Positions 5,764-12,556 of a DNA stretch of 45,075 nucleotides are shown here, one piece after another. The DNA comes from a virus. The notes under the pieces are model-generated. The model was not told the origin of the DNA and made no database searches. It saw only the letters and a list, made by a program, of their open reading frames with translations. Position 1 is the first letter of the stretch, and each line of letters starts with the position of its first letter. The position numbers and the translations under genes were made by a program. The stretch spans positions 1 through 45,075 of IMG/VR virus record IMGVR_UViG_3300020411_000001. One strand, written 5' to 3'.

Positions 5764-6057
5764 ATGTTGTACTTAAACGCAATCGAGGGTCTGCAAGGCC
5801 AAAACGTAACCGCAGGTCAGACGTTTCATCCTGGGCAGTGGATACGTGAAGGGTACGGTGACAAGGTTGTACGCAAAGGTGTATACCTAGGCCGTATAAA
5901 GTCCACTGGGGAGGATATAATCCTCTGGGACTTAGGTCAACCCCGTCCGGAATTTTGTCACCAGATGAAGGTGATGCGTCAGTTTGTCAAAGAGTCTAAT
6001 CTTCCAGGTAGGAAGATGAAAGACTTATTCGGATACCTTGCACGTATCTTCGGATAG
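5764..6057 (+). CDS. Early hypothetical protein (97 aa)
   Basis: The protein begins MLYLNAIEGLQGQNVTAGQT and has a predicted small beta-rich centre (KGVYLGRIKSTGEDIILWDLG) followed by a basic helical C-terminus (KMKDLFGYLARIFG). TGAGGT precedes the ATG. It is expressed from promoter 5654 through a leader containing a hairpin. I do not recognise the family. Confidence 0.65.
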   Translation: MLYLNAIEGLQGQNVTAGQTFHPGQWIREGYGDKVVRKGVYLGRIKSTGEDIILWDLGQPRPEFCHQMKVMRQFVKESNLPGRKMKDLFGYLARIFG

Positions 6058-6075
6058 CAGGAAACCATGCAGGGC

Positions 6076-6104
6076 TTGACAAGTCCATCAAGTCCTGCTA
6101 TACT
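6076..6104 (+). promoter_or_regulatory. Sigma70-type promoter with extended -10
   Basis: TTGACA 6076-6081, 17 bases, TATACT 6099-6104, preceded by TGC. It is followed by AGGAG and the ATG at 6135. Confidence 0.8.
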
Positions 6105-6134
6105 ATAGTCAATCGCAATCATACAGGAGCTATT

Positions 6135-6767
6135 ATGGAAGCTACACGTAAGCATTATTTGCAACACAATGGGTACACACGTGCCTTCGGTCAGACAAGT
6201 GCAAAGCACTTAGAGCAGCTTATTGCCTTTGTCTTTGCCAGTATCAGAGTACAGACTTTTCTCTTGCCAAAGTTTATGCAAGAGTGGCGTAGGCGTGGTC
6301 TCAAGTCATCATGGATATGGGGCAACAAACGTACAGGCTTGACCTATGTACGTAAGCACCGTGATGACCTATATGCCCGTGCTATGTCCATCATCAAGGC
6401 CAAAAAAGCCGATGCAGACCATGATCTTATCATGTTGTTCTTAGAGGTGCCAGGCTTAGGTATACCTAAGTCTGCCTTTGTTGTCCAGTTGTTGACTGGC
6501 AAAGCAGGTTGTATGGATGTGCATAACATCAAGCGTTACATGCCAGAGGTGGATGCGTCCAAGGGTACACCTGCCATGTTTCAAACAGCAGGTAACAACC
6601 TTGACACAAAGTCTCGCAAGGTATACCAATACCTTGACATAGTAGATGAGGCTGGTGGTTCTGTCAACATGTGGATCAATTGGTGTAACCTTATAGGTCT
6701 CAAGCAGGACTGTCATTTTACAGGTGGTGCTGATGTATCAGCATTACATCAGGAGTGTTTGCAATAA
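6135..6767 (+). CDS. HhH DNA-glycosylase-like protein
   Basis: This 210-residue protein contains LEVPGLGIPKSAFVVQLL followed by TGKAGCMDVHNIKRY. This resembles the helix-hairpin-helix plus Gly/Pro-Asp region of base-excision DNA glycosylases, where the hairpin PGLG-K-A binds DNA and the later Asp (here in CMDVHN) is catalytic. Related proteins with the IPGMG...GCxDxHN pattern occur in marine phages. It lacks the large N-terminal domain of cellular enzymes and no iron-sulfur cluster cysteines are evident. AGGAG lies before the ATG. An early DNA-repair or host-DNA-damage role is possible, but glycosylase activity is unproven. Confidence 0.65.
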   Translation: MEATRKHYLQHNGYTRAFGQTSAKHLEQLIAFVFASIRVQTFLLPKFMQEWRRRGLKSSWIWGNKRTGLTYVRKHRDDLYARAMSIIKAKKADADHDLIMLFLEVPGLGIPKSAFVVQLLTGKAGCMDVHNIKRYMPEVDASKGTPAMFQTAGNNLDTKSRKVYQYLDIVDEAGGSVNMWINWCNLIGLKQDCHFTGGADVSALHQECLQ

Positions 6768-6776
6768 CGTAACCAC

Positions 6777-6835
6777 GGGGCACTACATGCAGGACAAACG
6801 CATTATGCTCCGTGCGTTGCATGTCAAGGTGCCCC
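6777..6835 (+). promoter_or_regulatory. Long three-tier RNA hairpin between early genes
   Basis: Three nested stems are present: GGGGCAC (6777-6783) with GTGCCCC (6829-6835), ACATGC (6785-6790) with GCATGT (6819-6824), and AACGCA (6797-6802) with TGCGTT (6813-6818), closing a 10-base loop. That is 19 pairs with small internal loops and no T-run. It lies 20 bases before the ATG at 6855. Its size and position resemble the RNase III sites between T7 early genes. Confidence 0.75.
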
Positions 6836-6854
6836 ATTCATTCAGGAGTATACG

Positions 6855-7028
6855 ATGACTAGAACTTATGTTACACAGACAAAAAAGTGGACATACGAGG
6901 AAGCAAAAAAACAGTACAGGAGTGGTAAATGGTCGATGAACGTACCACCAGTCAATACTGACTTGTGGGATGAAGATGCGTGGATCATGTGGATCTTTGG
7001 TGTGAGCAATCCAAACAAAGGAGCTTGA
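6855..7028 (+). CDS. Early hypothetical protein (57 aa), Trp-rich
   Basis: ATG at 6855 is preceded by CAGGAG (6843-6848). The product begins MTRTYVTQTKKWTYEEAKKQ and has six Trp residues with an acidic, aromatic second half (TDLWDEDAWIMWIFG). It stops at 7026-7028, two bases before the next ATG. It is expressed from a leader with the long hairpin at 6777. No family was recognised. Composition and tight spacing support a real gene. Confidence 0.65.
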   Translation: MTRTYVTQTKKWTYEEAKKQYRSGKWSMNVPPVNTDLWDEDAWIMWIFGVSNPNKGA

Positions 7029-7053
7029 CAATGTACTGTCACAATGTTAAAGT
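7025..7053 (+). promoter_or_regulatory. Weak sigma70-like promoter
   Basis: TTGACA 7025-7030, 17 bases, TAAAGT 7048-7053. The -35 is perfect but the -10 is poor. It overlaps the stop of one gene and the start of the next, so it could serve only genes from 7225 on. Confidence 0.4.
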
Positions 7054-7225
7054 AAGTATCCAGGACTTCGATGGTCCTGACGGTGGTAGAGATGAAGTTG
7101 CATCTTTGCACTTTGATGGTATTGACAGTGATACCTTATCGAGTGTAATTATGTCCGTAATTCAAGACGAGTGCGGATTCTTTGAAACTGCAATAGCAGA
7201 AGTAACCTTTACAGTGGAGCCATAA
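7031..7225 (+). CDS. Early hypothetical protein (64 aa)
   Basis: ATG at 7031 follows AAAGGAG (7017-7023) by seven bases, a strong ribosome site. The product begins MYCHNVKVSIQDFDGPDGGR, is acidic and predicted beta-rich, and ends FTVEP. It is joined to the next gene by TAATG overlap. I preferred this start over an upstream GTG because of the ribosome site. No known family was recognised. Confidence 0.65.
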   Translation: MYCHNVKVSIQDFDGPDGGRDEVASLHFDGIDSDTLSSVIMSVIQDECGFFETAIAEVTFTVEP

Positions 7226-7440
7226 TGGTAGAATTAGGAAAACCTAGAATTGAGTACCTGAGTAAATCAAAAAACCAGTACATTGACATAGAGTCAATGA
7301 ATGAACGTCACCTCATAAACGCCATACGCAAGATGGTCATGGATGCCAGAGGTGCAGAGTTTCGCATAGTACACAAAGACTATGCCGAGAAATCGTATGT
7401 AACAAATACGATTACAGAGGTGGAGATTGTCACAGAATGA
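7225..7440 (+). CDS. Early hypothetical protein (71 aa)
   Basis: The product begins MVELGKPRIEYLSKSKNQYI, has a helical middle (NERHLINAIRKMVMDARG) and a beta-rich end (TITEVEIVTE). Start and stop overlap both neighbours by one to four bases (TAATG, ATGA), so it belongs to a coupled early operon of small proteins. Function unknown. Confidence 0.65.
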   Translation: MVELGKPRIEYLSKSKNQYIDIESMNERHLINAIRKMVMDARGAEFRIVHKDYAEKSYVTNTITEVEIVTE

Positions 7441-7613
7441 TGGATGAGTACGCTCAGAAAGCACTGTTCAGGTTCTTACACTTGACATTTCGACAACAAC
7501 GTGATACAATAGATGGCATATTGAGCACGATTGCTGATTACGAGAATGGTCTTGTGTCAGAACCTAAGATAAAAGACAAGAGTGCTAACCCTGAGAACAT
7601 GTATCACCAATGA
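7437..7613 (+). CDS. Early hypothetical protein (58 aa)
   Basis: ATG at 7437 overlaps the previous stop and its own TGA overlaps the ATG at 7610. The product begins MMDEYAQKALFRFLHLTFRQ and is mostly helical with a polar C-terminus ending ENMYHQ. The precise double overlap supports it despite its small size. A sigma70-type promoter lies inside it at 7482-7510. Confidence 0.6.
   Translation: MMDEYAQKALFRFLHLTFRQQRDTIDGILSTIADYENGLVSEPKIKDKSANPENMYHQ
7482..7510 (+). promoter_or_regulatory. Sigma70-type promoter inside early gene
   Basis: TTGACA 7482-7487, 17 bases, TACAAT 7505-7510 with TGA before the -10. It lies about 100 bases upstream of the gene at 7610. Confidence 0.7.
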
Positions 7614-8086
7614 ATATATTCTATTTGCAACGTGAGCCAGAGGCTTGTGCACATGACCATTGTGACAAGCATGTACCCAAGATGATCTTAGAGTACGCAC
7701 AACTTATGTCTACCGCACATCGTGAACTCGATGGGGACGAATGTTTCGACCAGTTGTACAAAAGTACACACAAGAATCATCCAAGTGCTATCTGGACACG
7801 CAGTTCAGATCAGCATTACATGTGGTTGTACGAGTTGTTCTGTGCATTGTCAGAAGAGTACCAAGTACGTTATGGTAAAGAGCACTTGACATTTACCAAG
7901 CTACATGGTATACTACAGTATCTGCCACACAACATACGTGCTAATGGATTTACAGATCCACCACAATGTATGCCTGACATGTACAAGCATGACGATTGCA
8001 TAACTGCATACAGGTCATTCTATCGTCATGACAAATCCAGGTTTGCTAAGTGGCAGTATACAGATGTACCTACATGGTACACCTGA
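7610..8086 (+). CDS. Conserved marine-phage protein of unknown function (158 aa)
   Basis: The product begins MNIFYLQREPEACAHDHCDK followed by HVPKMILEYAQLMSTAHREL. Later it has THKNHPSAIWTRSSDQHYMW and MPDMYK. I recognise this pattern (MNIFxLxxxPxxCAxxHCDKHVxKMxLE... HP..W....Y.WL) as a family frequent in marine phages. The invariant His, Asp, Lys and Glu residues suggest an enzyme, possibly metal dependent, but no function is assigned. It is coupled to both neighbours by overlapping start/stop codons. Promoter-like sequence lies inside at 7886. Confidence 0.8.
   Translation: MNIFYLQREPEACAHDHCDKHVPKMILEYAQLMSTAHRELDGDECFDQLYKSTHKNHPSAIWTRSSDQHYMWLYELFCALSEEYQVRYGKEHLTFTKLHGILQYLPHNIRANGFTDPPQCMPDMYKHDDCITAYRSFYRHDKSRFAKWQYTDVPTWYT
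7886..7914 (+). promoter_or_regulatory. Sigma70-type promoter inside gene 7610
   Basis: TTGACA 7886-7891, 17 bases, TATACT 7909-7914, preceded by TGG. It would transcribe the small membrane protein, the structured RNA and the tRNA downstream. Confidence 0.7.
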
Positions 8087-8253
8087 TGGTTATCTTAGCG
8101 TTAGTCTTGCAATTGTCTGTGTTGTGTGTTACAATGTATGTAATTGTGTTGTTCTCGTTGAGTCTGAGAAAACCTAAGATCATGCACAATACATGCCATA
8201 CAGACAACATGCAAATATCGGATTTACATGGGCACACTGAGCCACATGTATAG
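8086..8253 (+). CDS. Small membrane protein (55 aa)
   Basis: ATG at 8086 overlaps the previous TGA (TGATG). Residues 2-25 form one long hydrophobic segment (VILALVLQLSVLCVTMYVIV), followed by a His-rich polar tail (HNTCHTDNMQ...HGHTEPH). An upstream in-frame start at 8050 would add ten residues but overlaps more. Small early membrane proteins are common in phages. The role is not known. Confidence 0.6.
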   Translation: MVILALVLQLSVLCVTMYVIVLFSLSLRKPKIMHNTCHTDNMQISDLHGHTEPHV

Positions 8254-8262
8254 AATATAGTA

Positions 8263-8345
8263 CACCTAAGTCAACTGAGGTGGATGGTTTGGATAGCTGA
8301 TGCCCACGGAGTTCGCTATCTCCCTCGGCATAGGGTTGGCTACCC
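8263..8345 (+). ncRNA. Structured intergenic RNA candidate with possible pseudoknot
   Basis: The 174 bases 8254-8427 have no gene but clear folding signals: CACCT/AGGTG (8263-8282); ATGCC/GGCAT (8300-8304 with 8327-8331) enclosing GGAG/CTCC (8307-8310 with 8320-8323); and GGGT/ACCC (8333-8345). GATAGC at 8292-8297 can pair with GCTATC at 8315-8320, in the loop of the ATGCC hairpin, giving an H-type pseudoknot. It ends about 80 bases before the tRNA. I could match no known ribozyme or riboswitch consensus. Confidence 0.5.
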
Positions 8346-8427
8346 GTTCAGCAGGTAGGTTGATTATGTGCAGGTGCGTACAGGGTGATTGCAAGCCCAG
8401 GACTTGACTGCATGGTGTACTATACAC

Positions 8428-8501
8428 ACCTCATTGGTGTAGTGGCAACATGACTGATTCCAAACCAGTAGACATGAGTTCGATTCTTATATGAGGTGCC
8501 A
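8428..8501 (+). tRNA. tRNA-Trp (anticodon CCA)
   Basis: A full cloverleaf can be drawn. Acceptor ACCTCAT (8428-8434) pairs with ATGAGGT (8491-8497). The D stem GTGT/ACAT has a 7-base loop AGTGGCA. The anticodon loop TTCCAAA sits on ACTGA/CCAGT, with one A-C mismatch at its top. The variable loop is 4 bases. The T arm ATGAG/CTTAT carries TTCGATT. Discriminator G and an encoded CCA end at 8501. It reads UGG Trp codons. A coding gene starts two bases after it, so maturation probably releases the downstream mRNA. Confidence 0.88.
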
Positions 8502-8502
8502 C

Positions 8503-8721
8503 ATGGATATTACAAAGGTGGTCTTGACATTTGTCACACTATGTGTTATAGTATGGCTAACATTTAGCATACATGTTTCTTTGAAACTTCATGAGTTGAC
8601 ATGGAGTCAACGTGTGATTCAATCTAAGATTGACACGTTAATTCTAAAGCAAGAACTATATCTCAAAAGGTTAAACCATGAAAGGTATAAAGAACAGAGG
8701 GTCACAGGCCCACAGGGTTAG
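8503..8721 (+). CDS. Small membrane-anchored coiled protein (72 aa)
   Basis: The ATG at 8503 comes one base after the tRNA CCA end. The product begins MDITKVVLTFVTLCVIVWLT with one membrane segment (about residues 6-26), then a charged helical domain with heptad-like leucines. There is no ribosome site other than the tRNA 3' end, so the leader would be almost absent after tRNA processing, which is odd. Start by way of promoter 8524 is impossible because that lies downstream of the ATG. Function unknown. Confidence 0.55.
   Translation: MDITKVVLTFVTLCVIVWLTFSIHVSLKLHELTWSQRVIQSKIDTLILKQELYLKRLNHERYKEQRVTGPQG
8524..8552 (+). promoter_or_regulatory. Sigma70-type promoter upstream of the RNAP region
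   Basis: TTGACA 8524-8529, 17 bases, TATAGT 8547-8552 with TGT before the -10. It lies inside gene 8503 and would transcribe 8678, 8793 and the RNA polymerase gene. Confidence 0.7.
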
Positions 8722-8833
8722 AACCAAGTACACACGTAACCCAAAACACAAGGGTCTTGTGTATGACCGTAATGTATGTACAGAGGACACAGATGATGAA
8801 CCTGAACCAGATGCCCGACTTGACAAGAGATGA
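8678..8833 (+). CDS. Small basic early protein (51 aa), overlaps both neighbours
   Basis: ATG at 8678 is preceded by AAAAGG. The product begins MKGIKNRGSQAHRVRTKYTR and ends in an acidic run (TEDTDDEPEPDARLDKR). It overlaps gene 8503 by 44 bases and gene 8793 by 41 in other frames. The ordered basic-to-acidic layout looks like protein, not noise. The region to 9068 otherwise would have a 70-base gap. Confidence is moderate since no family is known to me. Confidence 0.5.
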   Translation: MKGIKNRGSQAHRVRTKYTRNPKHKGLVYDRNVCTEDTDDEPEPDARLDKR

Positions 8834-9068
8834 CTTACGTGATAAGATGGGACTCACAGAGAGTGAGATCCTGACTTTAGATCGTGAAGCTCAAAATATT
8901 TTAGGTAAGACCATTATGATGGTGGATACTGCATTGCGTGATGCCAGTCTTTCAGAAAGTGAAAGGATTGAAGCAGGTCTTAACTTCATACACATGGGAA
9001 TGGCTTTGATAGAGAATAACTTAGAGGTCATGGTTGACTCTAAGATTGACAAATCTAAACTTAATTGA
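8793..9068 (+). CDS. Early hypothetical protein preceding RNA polymerase (91 aa)
   Basis: I chose ATG 8793 because AGAGGA (8782-8787) is five bases upstream; a TTG at 8757 opens the frame earlier. The product is helical and acidic (LTRDDLRDKMGLTESEILTL, then SESERIEAGLNFIHMGMALI). Its stop overlaps the TTG start of the RNA polymerase gene (TTGA), suggesting coupled translation. It may be a regulator, but nothing beyond the helix pattern supports that. Confidence 0.65.
   Translation: MMNLNQMPDLTRDDLRDKMGLTESEILTLDREAQNILGKTIMMVDTALRDASLSESERIEAGLNFIHMGMALIENNLEVMVDSKIDKSKLN
8820..8848 (+). promoter_or_regulatory. Weak sigma70-like promoter before RNAP
   Basis: TTGACA 8820-8825, 17 bases, TAAGAT 8843-8848. 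It shares the invariant CTTGACA of the series but has a poor -10. Confidence 0.35.
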
Positions 9069-11500
9069 ATCTAAAACTTGAGCAGGAACAGATAGAACAT
9101 GACATGAATGCACTTGGTATCGAGAGGTACCACAAGAACATTCGTGATGCAAAGAATAAAAGCCGTGAGTCTACCACCCTATATGGTGTGACTCTGATGA
9201 AAGAGGCGTTGGATGTCGTTTGTGATGGGATCAATGCTTTTCTTGATGATGCCTTGAGTGGCAAGCCAGGAAAACACCAGACCTCAGTACAGACTCTGAT
9301 GCTTCTTGACCCAGAGGTATGTGCGTATCTTACGCTTAAATACACTATTGATGGTGTGTCTACTCGTAGTCCATTTACCAGAGTTGCCATGAAATTGGCT
9401 AATGGACTGGAGGATCAGTTTAAGTTTGACCTCTGGCAAAACTCTGAAGATTCCAGTACCATGTTTCGATTGTTAAAGAAACGTGTGAACAGTAAGACAA
9501 CCAATCGTGTGTACCGTAGGTACAATCTGATCCGTCAGATGTCTAAGGTTGAAATGTTGGATCATGAACCTTGGTCAAAACGTGAGAAGTTGCACCTTGG
9601 TACCAAGTTGATTGACATACTGATTCAGACCACTGGTCTCATGGAAGTTAAGACAGTTCAATTCAAACGTAAGCAACGTATCTTGTATTTACAAGCTAAT
9701 GATGCTACAATACATTGGATTGATCAGCTTAACAAAGAGGGTGAGACAGTACATCCGTACTTTTACCCGTGTGTGATACCACCGAAAGACTGGAGTAATC
9801 CGTACAACGGAGGGTACCACAGTGACAAGTTGAACCCATTTCCCATGATCAAGACTCGTAATAGAGAGTATCTTGAGGAAATGATGAACCATAGTATGCC
9901 ATTAGAATATGGTGCTATTAACGCTTTACAAAGGACACAATGGAAAGTTAATGAAAGACTACTAAAAACAATCCGGGAATGTTGGGATACTGGTGAATCC
10001 TGGGCTAACTTACCTCCACGAGAGGACTACAAAGTTCTACCTAGTCCAGTTAAAGGGACTAAAGCTACGATGACAGAAGAGGAACTTGATAAGTTTATCA
10101 AATGGAAGAAGAAGGCCACTGTCGTTTACGATCTGAATGCCAAGATGACCTCAAAGAGAATACAGTTGGCACGTACATTGCAAATGGCAGAAAGGTTTGC
10201 TAAGTATCCTGCACTTTATTTTGTATACCAGTGTGACTTTCGTGGTCGCAAATACACAGTGAACTCGTTTCTTACACCACAGGGTCCAGACTATGCAAAG
10301 TCTTTACTCTATTTTGCTAAGAAACTACCTATCAAAACAGATGAACAGGAGATGTACTTTGCAGTACATGGTGCCAACTGTTTTGGCTATGATAAGGTGT
10401 CTTATAATGAAAGAGTCGAATGGGTCCACGCTCATACGAAAGAGATTTGCGAATCGGCTAAGTCACCTCTTGACTATCGATGGTGGACAAAGGCAGACGA
10501 ACCTTGGTCCTTTCTTGCGTGGTGTAACGAGTGGGCTGAGTTTGTTGTTGAGGGTCTCGGCTACATGTCACAAATACCAGTTTGTCTGGATGGGTCGAAT
10601 AATGGATTACAGCATTTTTCTGCTATGCTCCGTGACCCTGTGGGTGGTAAAGCCACAAACCTGACACCAGAGGATGTCCCACAGGACATCTACCAGATGG
10701 TAGCAGATGTGGTCTTGACAAAGGTGAACGAAGATGCTATAATAGGGGTACCTTATGCACAGGCTTGGCTTGACTTCGGGATTGATCGGAAGATAACCAA
10801 ACGTCCAGTCATGGTTGTGCCATACGGAGGTACACGATACTCGTGCCGTGAATATGTGGAAGAGGCTATGCACGACCGCATACTTGCAGGTGCTCGCAAT
10901 CCTTTTAGTGAGCAAATCTACGAGGCTTCTTTGTACCTATCCCAACATGTATGGGATGCAATTGGCGAAGTTGTTGTTGCCGCACGTGATGCTATGGCAT
11001 GGTTACGAGATATAGGCAGAGAGATGTCTGATCGTAACCTGCCTATCACATGGGAGACACCTACAAACTTTGTAGTCAATCAGGTCTACAAAAGTATGAA
11101 GGGACGTAGGGTGACAACTCACATTGATAACGTATTGATAAAACCGTCAGTGTTAGAAGAGACAGATCGTATCGATAAACGAAGGGCAACCAATGGGTTG
11201 AGTCCTAATTTTGTCCATAGTATGGATGCTTCTGCCTTGACATTGACCATCAATCAGTGTATACTAGAAGGCATCAGTGATTTCGCTGTTGTTCATGACT
11301 CGTATGGTGTACATGCAAATCATACACCACGTATGGCTGAAGCTATACGAGAGTCATTCCATAAGATGTACTCGTCAGAGAGTGTACTTGACATTTTGCA
11401 CGATAACGTGTATAATGTTATACCGAACATAGGTGATCCACCAGCACAAGGGTCACTTGATATAAATGGTGTGCTACAATCTAAATACTTTTTCTCATAG
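9065..11500 (+). CDS. T7-type single-subunit DNA-directed RNA polymerase
   Basis: This 811-residue protein (T7 gp1 has 883) carries all catalytic landmarks: DFRGRKY (391-397), the first metal Asp in CLDGSNNGLQHFSAM (Asp509), KITKRPVMVVPYGG (Lys579 and Tyr587, equivalent to T7 Lys631 and Tyr639), NGLSPNFVHSMDAS, and VVHDSYG with the second Asp745. The N-terminal EQEQIEHDMNALGIERY matches the family, so translation should start at TTG 9065 (overlapping the previous stop as TTGA) and not at ATG 9104. It would transcribe middle and late genes. Three consensus host-type promoters lie inside its 3' half. Confidence 0.97.
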   Translation: MNLKLEQEQIEHDMNALGIERYHKNIRDAKNKSRESTTLYGVTLMKEALDVVCDGINAFLDDALSGKPGKHQTSVQTLMLLDPEVCAYLTLKYTIDGVSTRSPFTRVAMKLANGLEDQFKFDLWQNSEDSSTMFRLLKKRVNSKTTNRVYRRYNLIRQMSKVEMLDHEPWSKREKLHLGTKLIDILIQTTGLMEVKTVQFKRKQRILYLQANDATIHWIDQLNKEGETVHPYFYPCVIPPKDWSNPYNGGYHSDKLNPFPMIKTRNREYLEEMMNHSMPLEYGAINALQRTQWKVNERLLKTIRECWDTGESWANLPPREDYKVLPSPVKGTKATMTEEELDKFIKWKKKATVVYDLNAKMTSKRIQLARTLQMAERFAKYPALYFVYQCDFRGRKYTVNSFLTPQGPDYAKSLLYFAKKLPIKTDEQEMYFAVHGANCFGYDKVSYNERVEWVHAHTKEICESAKSPLDYRWWTKADEPWSFLAWCNEWAEFVVEGLGYMSQIPVCLDGSNNGLQHFSAMLRDPVGGKATNLTPEDVPQDIYQMVADVVLTKVNEDAIIGVPYAQAWLDFGIDRKITKRPVMVVPYGGTRYSCREYVEEAMHDRILAGARNPFSEQIYEASLYLSQHVWDAIGEVVVAARDAMAWLRDIGREMSDRNLPITWETPTNFVVNQVYKSMKGRRVTTHIDNVLIKPSVLEETDRIDKRRATNGLSPNFVHSMDASALTLTINQCILEGISDFAVVHDSYGVHANHTPRMAEAIRESFHKMYSSESVLDILHDNVYNVIPNIGDPPAQGSLDINGVLQSKYFFS
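10715..10743 (+). promoter_or_regulatory. Consensus sigma70 promoter inside RNAP gene
   Basis: TTGACA 10715-10720, 17 bases, TATAAT 10738-10743, with TGC giving an extended -10. Every element matches consensus although the bases also encode RNA polymerase residues. Confidence 0.7.
11237..11265 (+). promoter_or_regulatory. Sigma70-type promoter inside RNAP gene
   Basis: TTGACA 11237-11242, 17 bases, TATACT 11260-11265. It sits in the codons for the catalytic SMDAS region. Confidence 0.6.
11388..11416 (+). promoter_or_regulatory. Consensus sigma70 promoter before SSB gene
   Basis: TTGACA 11388-11393, 17 bases, TATAAT 11411-11416. It lies about 100 bases upstream of the SSB ATG and could give host-driven expression of the replication genes. 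Confidence 0.75.
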
Positions 11501-11508
11501 GAGATATT

Positions 11509-12126
11509 ATGGCAAAATATAACGTAACACCAAAAGGTCAATTTCACTGGGCACACGTGGGTACCCCAGACACAACCTTCAAAGCTGAAGGTCAGTTCCA
11601 CATCAAACTCCAGTTGTCTGGAGAGGATGCTGAACAGATGAAGCATCTTGTGGACACAACCCACAACAATTGGAAGTCAGAGGTCAATAAGACCAAAGGT
11701 CAGAAGCAGTACCAGGAGTTCATGCCATACAAGTCTGTATTGGATGACGATGGTATGGAGTCAGGTATCCAGTTTCATTTCAAGATGAAAGCATCTGGTA
11801 TCAACTCACGTACTGGTCAGGCTTTTACTCAGAGACCAATGGTTGTTGGTCCTGATAAGAAACCTTTACCATCTGAGATCAAGATTGGTAATGGTAGTGA
11901 GGGTAAGGTTGCATACGAGTTGGCACCTTATCAACATGGTGCATCTTTAGGTGTACAACTCAGGTTACGTGGAGTACAGGTTCTCTCTCTCATCGAGTAT
12001 CATGGTGACTCTGGTGGTGACGATATGTTCAACGTAGAGGACGGATACGAGGTGAAGGTGAATGTCGAAAGCACAAAACCACAAGCGGAAGAAATCTTTC
12101 CCGACCAGGACAACGGAGACTTCTGA
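11509..12126 (+). CDS. Single-stranded DNA-binding protein (T7 gp2.5-like)
   Basis: This 205-residue protein has the OB-fold type of T7 gp2.5. Recognisable parts are GQFHIKLQLSGEDAEQM near the start, FHFKMKASG in the middle and LGVQLRLRGVQVLSLIEY near residue 150. The C-terminus is acidic and ends DNGDF. In T7 the acidic tail with terminal Phe binds the polymerase and helicase. It would coat single strands and coordinate the replisome. TAGGAG precedes the ATG. The gene overlaps endonuclease I by 65 bases. Confidence 0.92.
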   Translation: MAKYNVTPKGQFHWAHVGTPDTTFKAEGQFHIKLQLSGEDAEQMKHLVDTTHNNWKSEVNKTKGQKQYQEFMPYKSVLDDDGMESGIQFHFKMKASGINSRTGQAFTQRPMVVGPDKKPLPSEIKIGNGSEGKVAYELAPYQHGASLGVQLRLRGVQVLSLIEYHGDSGGDDMFNVEDGYEVKVNVESTKPQAEEIFPDQDNGDF

Positions 12127-12556
12127 GACCCTTCAGGGTTACAGGTCTAAGTTTGAGTTAAGCGTTGCCAATAACCTTGAGCAACGCAAGATACCTTTTC
12201 AGTACGAGAGTGAGATCATTAGGTATGTGTTGGAGTGCAGGTACACACCTGACTTCATCCTGCCTAATGGGATCATTATAGAAACCAAAGGCCGATTGTT
12301 ACAAAAGGATGCTAGAAAGCACCGAGCAATCAAGAAACAACACCCTGAGTTAGATATAAGGTTTGTCTTTACTGACAGCAATAAACGTGTTGAGAACAGT
12401 AAGTTCACAAACTATCAGTGGTGCCAAAAGTATGGCTTTGAGTATTCAGAACGTGTTATACCACAAGAATGGATAGAACATGGCACTAATAAAAGCAACA
12501 GAAAACGTGTGGATAAACCCAGACAACATCGCACACGTAGAGCAAAAAGGAAATGA
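12062..12556 (+). CDS. Endonuclease I, Holliday junction resolvase (T7 gp3-like)
   Basis: This 164-residue protein aligns along its length with T7 endonuclease I. The catalytic set is visible: Glu32 (RSKFE), Asp64 (YTPDFILPNG), Glu74 and Lys76 (IIIETKG). QHPELDIRFVF and IPQEWIE are further matches. It cuts four-way junctions and branched DNA and helps degrade host DNA. The start at 12062 lies inside the SSB gene (another frame), adding a basic 25-residue leader. A Lys/Arg-rich tail ends it. Confidence 0.95.
   Translation: MSKAQNHKRKKSFPTRTTETSETLQGYRSKFELSVANNLEQRKIPFQYESEIIRYVLECRYTPDFILPNGIIIETKGRLLQKDARKHRAIKKQHPELDIRFVFTDSNKRVENSKFTNYQWCQKYGFEYSERVIPQEWIEHGTNKSNRKRVDKPRQHRTRRAKRK

Noticed and set aside
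8290-8345. Hammerhead, twister or HDV-like ribozyme in the structured RNA
   Set aside because: CTGATG is present but the GAAA core of hammerheads is absent, and no twister or HDV consensus could be fitted.
8428-8501. tRNA as a phage integration site
   Set aside because: The tRNA is complete with CCA, and no integrase or excisionase gene was found anywhere in the genome.
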